Shown here in pieces: positions 59,502 to 64,000 of a stretch of 64,000 nt of DNA. The notes beneath the pieces are model-generated. The model was not told where the DNA came from. It saw only the letters and a list, made by a program, of their open reading frames with translations, and searched no databases. Position 1 is the stretch's first letter. Every line of letters starts with the position of its first letter. This DNA is from Dioscorea cayenensis subsp. rotundata (taxonomy: Eukaryota > Streptophyta > Magnoliopsida > Dioscoreales > Dioscoreaceae): assembly GCF_009730915.1 (NCBI RefSeq), contig NC_052475.1, positions 27,713,016 through 27,777,015 on the forward strand, in the 5' to 3' direction. Both the position numbers and the translations under genes were made by a program.

Positions 59502-59599
59502 AGAGCTCACATCTGTCTCACCTTTTTCAGAGACCTCGAAAAAAAAAACTAGAGCTTTTATAGTCAGATATCACCGCAGGCCTCGTGATCAGCACTCGT

Positions 59600-60636
59600 C
59601 ATTAAGAAATGAATCGAGGTTAGTTTGGTAATTCAAGATCCTATCTATCTATCCCATTTCCTTAGCTTCAGCACATAAAGCAGTGGAGACTAGAGAGCAA
59701 GGAGAAGAGTTTCCGCTGTTGCGGCGTAGCTCCCGAATCCATCAATCTATCCTTGTTCCCTCGAATCCGTTCAGAGGTGCTTATTTCCTCCTAATTTTTA
59801 GTGTTTTAGGATTTTTTTTTTGGAATTTGTTGTTGTTTGGATTATTATGGATTTTTAGCTTGTAAAGTTGGGATTTTTATCCGTCTGTCTGTTGATTCTA
59901 ATCTTTCAATTTACTCTCTTGTTTGCGGTTTCTGTTTGCGTTGCATTCTGGTGAGATTTTGTGATGGTTCTCTGCGCTTGTAGTGCTGGAGAAGTATGTT
60001 CTTGTGGTTTAGTCAACTGATTTCTTGTCTTGTTTGGTTTAGGTCTGAATTTATGGAAATCTTGTGAATTTTTTTTTTTTTTCTCCTTGATGGTGCTTTA
60101 TCTGATATCATATTATTGTCTAATTATTATTCTTTAAACAACTACTTATCTAATTGAACTGTATGCTTTCTGACTTGTTGTGTCATGAATAATGTGTCTA
60201 GGAAGATTTCTTGTGATTGTTCAACAATAGCTTGTTGATAAATTCATATTGTTGTAGGAGTTACCTTTTGCTAGATATCCTATTAAAGAATTACTGCATG
60301 GAGGTCTGGTTTTAAAGATCGTGCAGAGTTCTTGCCTTGTTTGACTTTGAATAAGATTTGGAAATCTTTGTCATTCACTTATGATTAATTATCTATTTGT
60401 TTGTAATACAGTTGCAGCATTCCTAATTTTTGATTCATTGTGATAAATTTTATGTTGTTGCAATCTTGTATATGATGCACTCGAATTTTGATTGTTATGC
60501 AATCTCAATCAGAAGGTTATTTTTTTTTTCCTGAGACATGGAATAGATGATTCAGCTCTGGAGTCAAGCTCTTATATTTTGTATCTTACAATGATGATGT
60601 AACTAATGCTTGACACCCTATCTTTCACTCATGCAG
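59600..60636 (+). promoter_or_regulatory. BTF3 leader exon and 5' UTR intron
   Basis: A leader exon ends at CGTTCAGAG|GTGCTTATTT (donor at 59777), followed by a T-rich intron of about 860 bp to the AG at 60636, which directly precedes the start codon. Transcription probably starts near 59,640-59,690. Long leader introns often raise expression of plant translation genes; this is inference. Confidence 0.6.
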
Positions 60637-62100
60637 ATGGACAGGGATAAATTGATGAAAATGGCAGGTGCAGTTCGTACTGGTGGCAAAGGGAGTGTGC
60701 GCAGGTTCTTCATTGTTTCTTTAATTCTATATTGATGTCCAAAAGAAAAAAAAAATTATCTCAGCTGCATAAAATTCCATTTCATATAAAAGAAGGAAAT
60801 TTTGATTTTATTTTATTTTAATCTTTTTAGTGTGTTTTTGGCTTCAATTTGAAGAAGATGAGGATGATGTTTGATTTTAACTTTGTGACATGTTTCAGAA
60901 TTCCTGAAACAAGTTGTTCATTTTGTTAGAAAGTAATATGTGTGTTGATGAGATGAAACAAGTTTTCTTGTTTGATGAATGTATGCACAAATATTCTTAT
61001 ATGAGATATATACATATATTCATTTGATGTGTTTTTTGTATACTAGAAAGAAGAAGGCTGTTCATAAGACTGCGACAACTGATGATAAAAGGCTTCAGAG
61101 TACATTGAAAAGAGTCGGGGTAAATGCTATCCCTGCCATTGAAGAAGTAAATATTTTCAAAGATGATACTGTCATTCAGTTTACTAACCCCAAAGGTAAA
61201 TTCATTACACAAGCAGAAAATATATGTTTTATCCACATTGGTCTGGTAAACTAATCTTATCTCACTTATACAATCTGACGTTTTTTGTTGTATTCAGTGC
61301 AAGCTTCAATTGGAGCAAATACTTGGGTTGTCAGCGGTTCTCCTCAGACAAAAAGTACTATTTCATATTCCTTTACTTGCTCTTGTATAAGTGAGCTGGA
61401 CTCTGCTTGTTAAGATTGTAAATAAGCTTCAATCATAGATTATGATGTAGGAAAGTGGAGGGTTGGAATAAAAATATTAATGTGAAATCGTTCAAACCTA
61501 TTCTACATTTTCTTTAATGTCTTGTAATCAAGAAATTTTTTTCATTTTATTGTCTGTTCACTTCCGAATCATCTATGACATCAATGCACCTAATATACAT
61601 GAAATTTCCTGGTGACAGATCTTCAGGACCTGCTGCCCGGGATAATCAGCCAACTGGGTTTGTTGTTCTTGCTCAATCTTTCTTTGTGTTACTCGTTTCT
61701 GTGTGCATATTGCTATGATGGAATTGGTGATATCTGATGCTCTGATGCATCCATCTTGTTTTTTATGTATGCATTACACTGTTAGTTGACGGCAATTTCA
61801 GATACCTTGGAAGGTTTATTTCATTTGTTTGGCTATCATTTACTCCCAATTTTTGAATTCCTATCACTATCTTGTAAAAGTTTGGCATCATTTCTGGTCT
61901 TTATAATCTTTTGGATTGATTGATTCTTTTATTCAGGCCCTGACAACCTGGACAACCTGCGGAAAATCGCCGAGCAGTTCCAGAAGCAGGCACCCAGTGG
62001 TGCTGCTGCAACTGCTCCGGAGGACAATGATGATGATGTTCCACAACTCGTGCCAGGAGAGAACTTCGAGCAAGCTGCCGATGAGAAGGAAACTGCATAG
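60637..62100 (+). CDS. BTF3: Nascent polypeptide-associated complex subunit beta (BTF3)
   Basis: Five coding exons: 60637-60704, 61047-61195, 61298-61354, 61619-61657, 61937-62100; GT-AG and in phase, giving 158 residues. With NAC-alpha it forms the ribosome-bound chaperone that meets new polypeptides at the exit tunnel and prevents mistargeting. The N-terminus [19 protein letters not shown] holds the ribosome contact, with R-R-K-K-K-A-V-H-K nearby. The NAC domain (~35-100) contains [18 protein letters not shown] and [13 protein letters not shown]. The C-terminus is acidic ([14 protein letters not shown]). At the exon 3/4 junction the codon reads Asn where most homologs have Lys. It is convergent with the small gene at 62.6-62.9 kb. 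Confidence 0.95.
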
Positions 62101-62589
62101 AGATCACAACTTTTTTTTTTTCCATCTTTAAATTCTCGGTCATGTGCAATCCATTCCCACGGGTGAAGGAATTGTGTCAGCGTGAGTGTTTCTGTAGCTT
62201 ACTCCATTGAACTCTGCTATGTGAGCTTACGCTCACTAACACCATCTTGTTTTCAGACTTAAATTATTATGACTTGTTTTATATCTAATGCTTAGCCAAA
62301 CAATTTGATGCCCCTCTATGTGGTAAAGTTATACTAAGGTTGTGAGCTATATTTTATAAGACATGTATCAATATAATCTGTTGTGCATGACTGGCCGCCT
62401 ACTCTGTTGTTCAATGTGCAGTCAGCCGCACGCATTCCCCCCCTATTTCTTCCTCCAAATATTAAAAGAAAATCTCTGAATTAATATTCCAGGGACTTTA
62501 AAAGATAGAGTTATTATTGATAATAAAACTATTTATGACTGCTGAAAATATACAAAGAGTAGGCAATTATTGGAAACTCTGGCACATGG
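62101..62589. other. 3' flanks of BTF3 and the small unknown gene
   Basis: BTF3 3' untranslated region followed by AT-rich DNA; no other gene is seen. Confidence 0.35.
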
Positions 62590-62856
62590 TTAAGGTGTGA
62601 AGCAGTGATAGATAGAATCAAAAGAAGGGACAATACTAGCTCTTTCCCCTTGAGACTTGATTTTAACCACTGGAGAAGGAGAAGGAGAAGGAGAAGGAGA
62701 AAAACTCTTGGAGTTCTCACCAGGGCTCCTTGGAGTGCTGCTACTTGAGTTTATGGAATCCATTCTCTGGTACACCTGGACTTCAGCCAGCTTCTTCTCC
62801 TTTCTCTTCATCTCATGGCGCCTCTTCACATAGTCCTCCGATATAAAGACGTCCAT
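62590..62856 (-). CDS. Small uncharacterised plant protein (88 aa) with Ser-Pro repeats
   Basis: An intronless frame of 88 residues. I do not recognise the family with certainty. The sequence begins M-D-V-F-I-S-E-D-Y-V, has a highly charged stretch R-R-H-E-M-K-R-K-E-K-K (~12-23), a Ser-rich middle (N-S-S-S-S-T-P-R-S-P), a (Ser-Pro)n run encoded by GAGAAG repeats on the plus strand (62,671-62,699), and ends S-I-V-P-S-F-D-S-I-Y-H-C-F-T-P. The ordered ends and low-complexity core look like a real small protein, not chance. No signal peptide or membrane segment. The frame extends upstream to 62,940, but that part is hydrophobic and Ser/Leu-rich and reads like leader; the Met at 62,856 is favoured. 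It could be nuclear or cytosolic; no function is claimed. Confidence 0.6.
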   Translation of the reverse strand: MDVFISEDYVKRRHEMKRKEKKLAEVQVYQRMDSINSSSSTPRSPGENSKSFSPSPSPSPSPVVKIKSQGERASIVPSFDSIYHCFTP

Positions 62857-63249
62857 ACTACCATGCAAACTAAACCTCAACTTTCTCAGAGAAAGAGGAG
62901 GAGAAAAGGAATCCAATGATAAGCTTATATAATGGATCAATAATTGTGCTGCATTATATATTATAACATTTATCTTCTTTTAGTATTCCAATTTCCAACA
63001 GTCGTAGTCACGTGTACGCGTAGACGATAAGATATGGACAGGGTTTATAGCTAGAGACGACAAGAGAGCTGAAGTCTTCTCTTATCACAAAGCAACAACC
63101 TTTATCTTACAGTGCTTTGACCTCTTATTAATTATTACATCTACTCCTTAACATAATTAGTTATTTGATTTTAATAAATTATGGTTTATCCACTTTATAT
63201 ATAATAGTTATTTTTCACTACAAGTAAAAAAAGAAAAAAAAGAAAAAAG
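62857..63249. other. Intergenic DNA with a LINE-like tail
   Basis: Probable promoter of the small gene plus AT-rich DNA. AATAAATTATGGTTTATCCACTT at 63,173-63,195 (+) repeats the LINE tail motif. No gene is seen. Confidence 0.35.
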
Positions 63250-64000
63250 CTAAATATGTTTGCCCAAGTAAGACTTAGCAATACGTCCATCAGCACCTTT
63301 GGGATAGAAACCTCCAGGTTTATCTGCACTTCCAGTCCCATAAATAATCCTCAATATCTCCGTTGGGGTCCTTTTGTAGGACAAGGAGTAACGATTCCCA
63401 GCAATTATATTGCCTTGAATCCACCCTTCTGCTCCTCTGTAAGGTGGTACTATGAGACCTTCATCCTTTATGCCAGACCCTCCCAACTGGTTCCTTAGTT
63501 CTGAAATCCTGCTTGTGAAGTCAGCCACAGTAATATTATAAGGGTGCACAGAGTTTGTTGCACGCTCATAGAGCAGTGTTCGAATCACTGCGTCCTGCGC
63601 CGACTCCACTCCCAGCAACCCAGCAACAAGCTGCAAGCATGCCCATAATTATATATGTTACATATACTAACTTGCTAAACAGAGTTTGTTACTGTTATCT
63701 TCCAGTAACTTATACTAAAATGACTTTATATGTATATATATCATCTATGCAGTATCTGACGTGAATACTTATAAACATCAGATATTTGTGTAGGAATTTA
63801 GATCATGATTGTTGTGTATATATATATATATATGTATGTATATGTATATGGACACACATACCCTTTTGGCGTGGGGGTTGGTGAGCAAAGGGTTGGCGCC
63901 AACATAACCAGTGAGGCCAACATAAGGGATGAGATAAGAGGCAATGAGAAAATTAAGTTCATTAGCATATGGATCAAAAGGTGGCTCCAAAGTGAGATTC
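63250..64000 (-). CDS. Desiccation-related ferritin-like protein (PCC13-62/Rds1 type), partial
   Basis: Two exons are visible on the minus strand: 63862-64000 (running off the window) and 63250-63630, joined GT-AG in phase. The N-terminal part lies beyond position 64000. Visible residues include P-P-F-D-P-Y-A-N-E-L-N-F-L-I-A-S-Y, Y-V-G-L-T-G-Y-V-G-A-N, A-G-L-L-G-V-E-S-A-Q-D-A-V-I-R-T-L-L-Y-E-R and G-N-R-Y-S-L-S-Y-K-R-T-P-T-E-I-L-R-I-I-Y-G-T. This is the C-terminal half of the ferritin-like desiccation-related family first found in resurrection plants; the E-S-A-Q-D block is part of a ferritin-like helix. Members are usually extracellular with a signal peptide, which cannot be checked here. 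The encoded C-terminus is K-S-Y-L-G-K-H-I. The intron carries a (TA)n run (63,815-63,835). Confidence 0.9.

Overview
This window is nuclear DNA from a flowering plant. It has AT-rich, microsatellite-laden intergenic DNA, GT-AG introns, GC-rich first exons above AT-rich downstream exons, and plant-only families (RBOH oxidase, isoprenylated metal-binding protein, LWD-type WD40, FHA-TDP1). The 5' GC gradient hints at a non-grass monocot; that is inference. There is no prokaryotic operon, CRISPR array or rRNA/tRNA gene.

Layout. 0.57-3.58 kb (+): two-exon TVP38/TMEM64 membrane protein. 4.39-8.38 kb: complete-ended but dead Ty1/copia element (-). 8.87-9.54 kb: hAT-type nonautonomous element; 9.65-9.95 kb: Stowaway-like MITE. 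10.52-15.49 kb (-): 11-exon RBOH NADPH oxidase (921 aa) with a SINE in intron 3. 15.6-24.2 kb: gene-poor, with a possible LTR-derived block (18.94-21.47 kb), a LINE tail fragment and a Tourist-like MITE. 24.74-28.14 kb (+): OTU deubiquitinase, 9 coding exons. 30.59-31.71 kb (-): BOI-type RING E3 ligase. 31.8-42.2 kb: gene-poor, with a Stowaway MITE and a candidate solo LTR. 42.31-43.23 kb (+): HIPP. 44.04-44.20 kb: second SINE copy. 44.76-50.36 kb (+): FHA plus tyrosyl-DNA-phosphodiesterase protein, 12 exons. 51.3-54.8 kb: large tandem array. 54.87-55.94 kb (-): intronless LWD1-type clock WD40 gene. 56.6-57.7 kb: LINE remnant; 58.07-58.33 kb: Stowaway; 59.35-59.50 kb: truncated LINE. 60.64-62.10 kb (+): NAC-beta/BTF3. 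62.59-62.86 kb (-): small unknown protein. 63.25-64.0 kb (-): partial desiccation-related ferritin-like protein running off the window.

The genes are unrelated housekeeping, signalling and stress genes and do not form a pathway. Exon joins were worked out by eye from splice sites, reading phase and family similarity; every model given as complete sums to a multiple of three. The most unusual structure is the roughly 3.4-kb array of ~84-bp units filling the gap between the convergent FHA-TDP1 and LWD1 genes. Its core is organised as a higher-order repeat of exactly 335 bp. The remaining findings are mobile elements with directly readable insertion footprints and a probable GC-AG intron.
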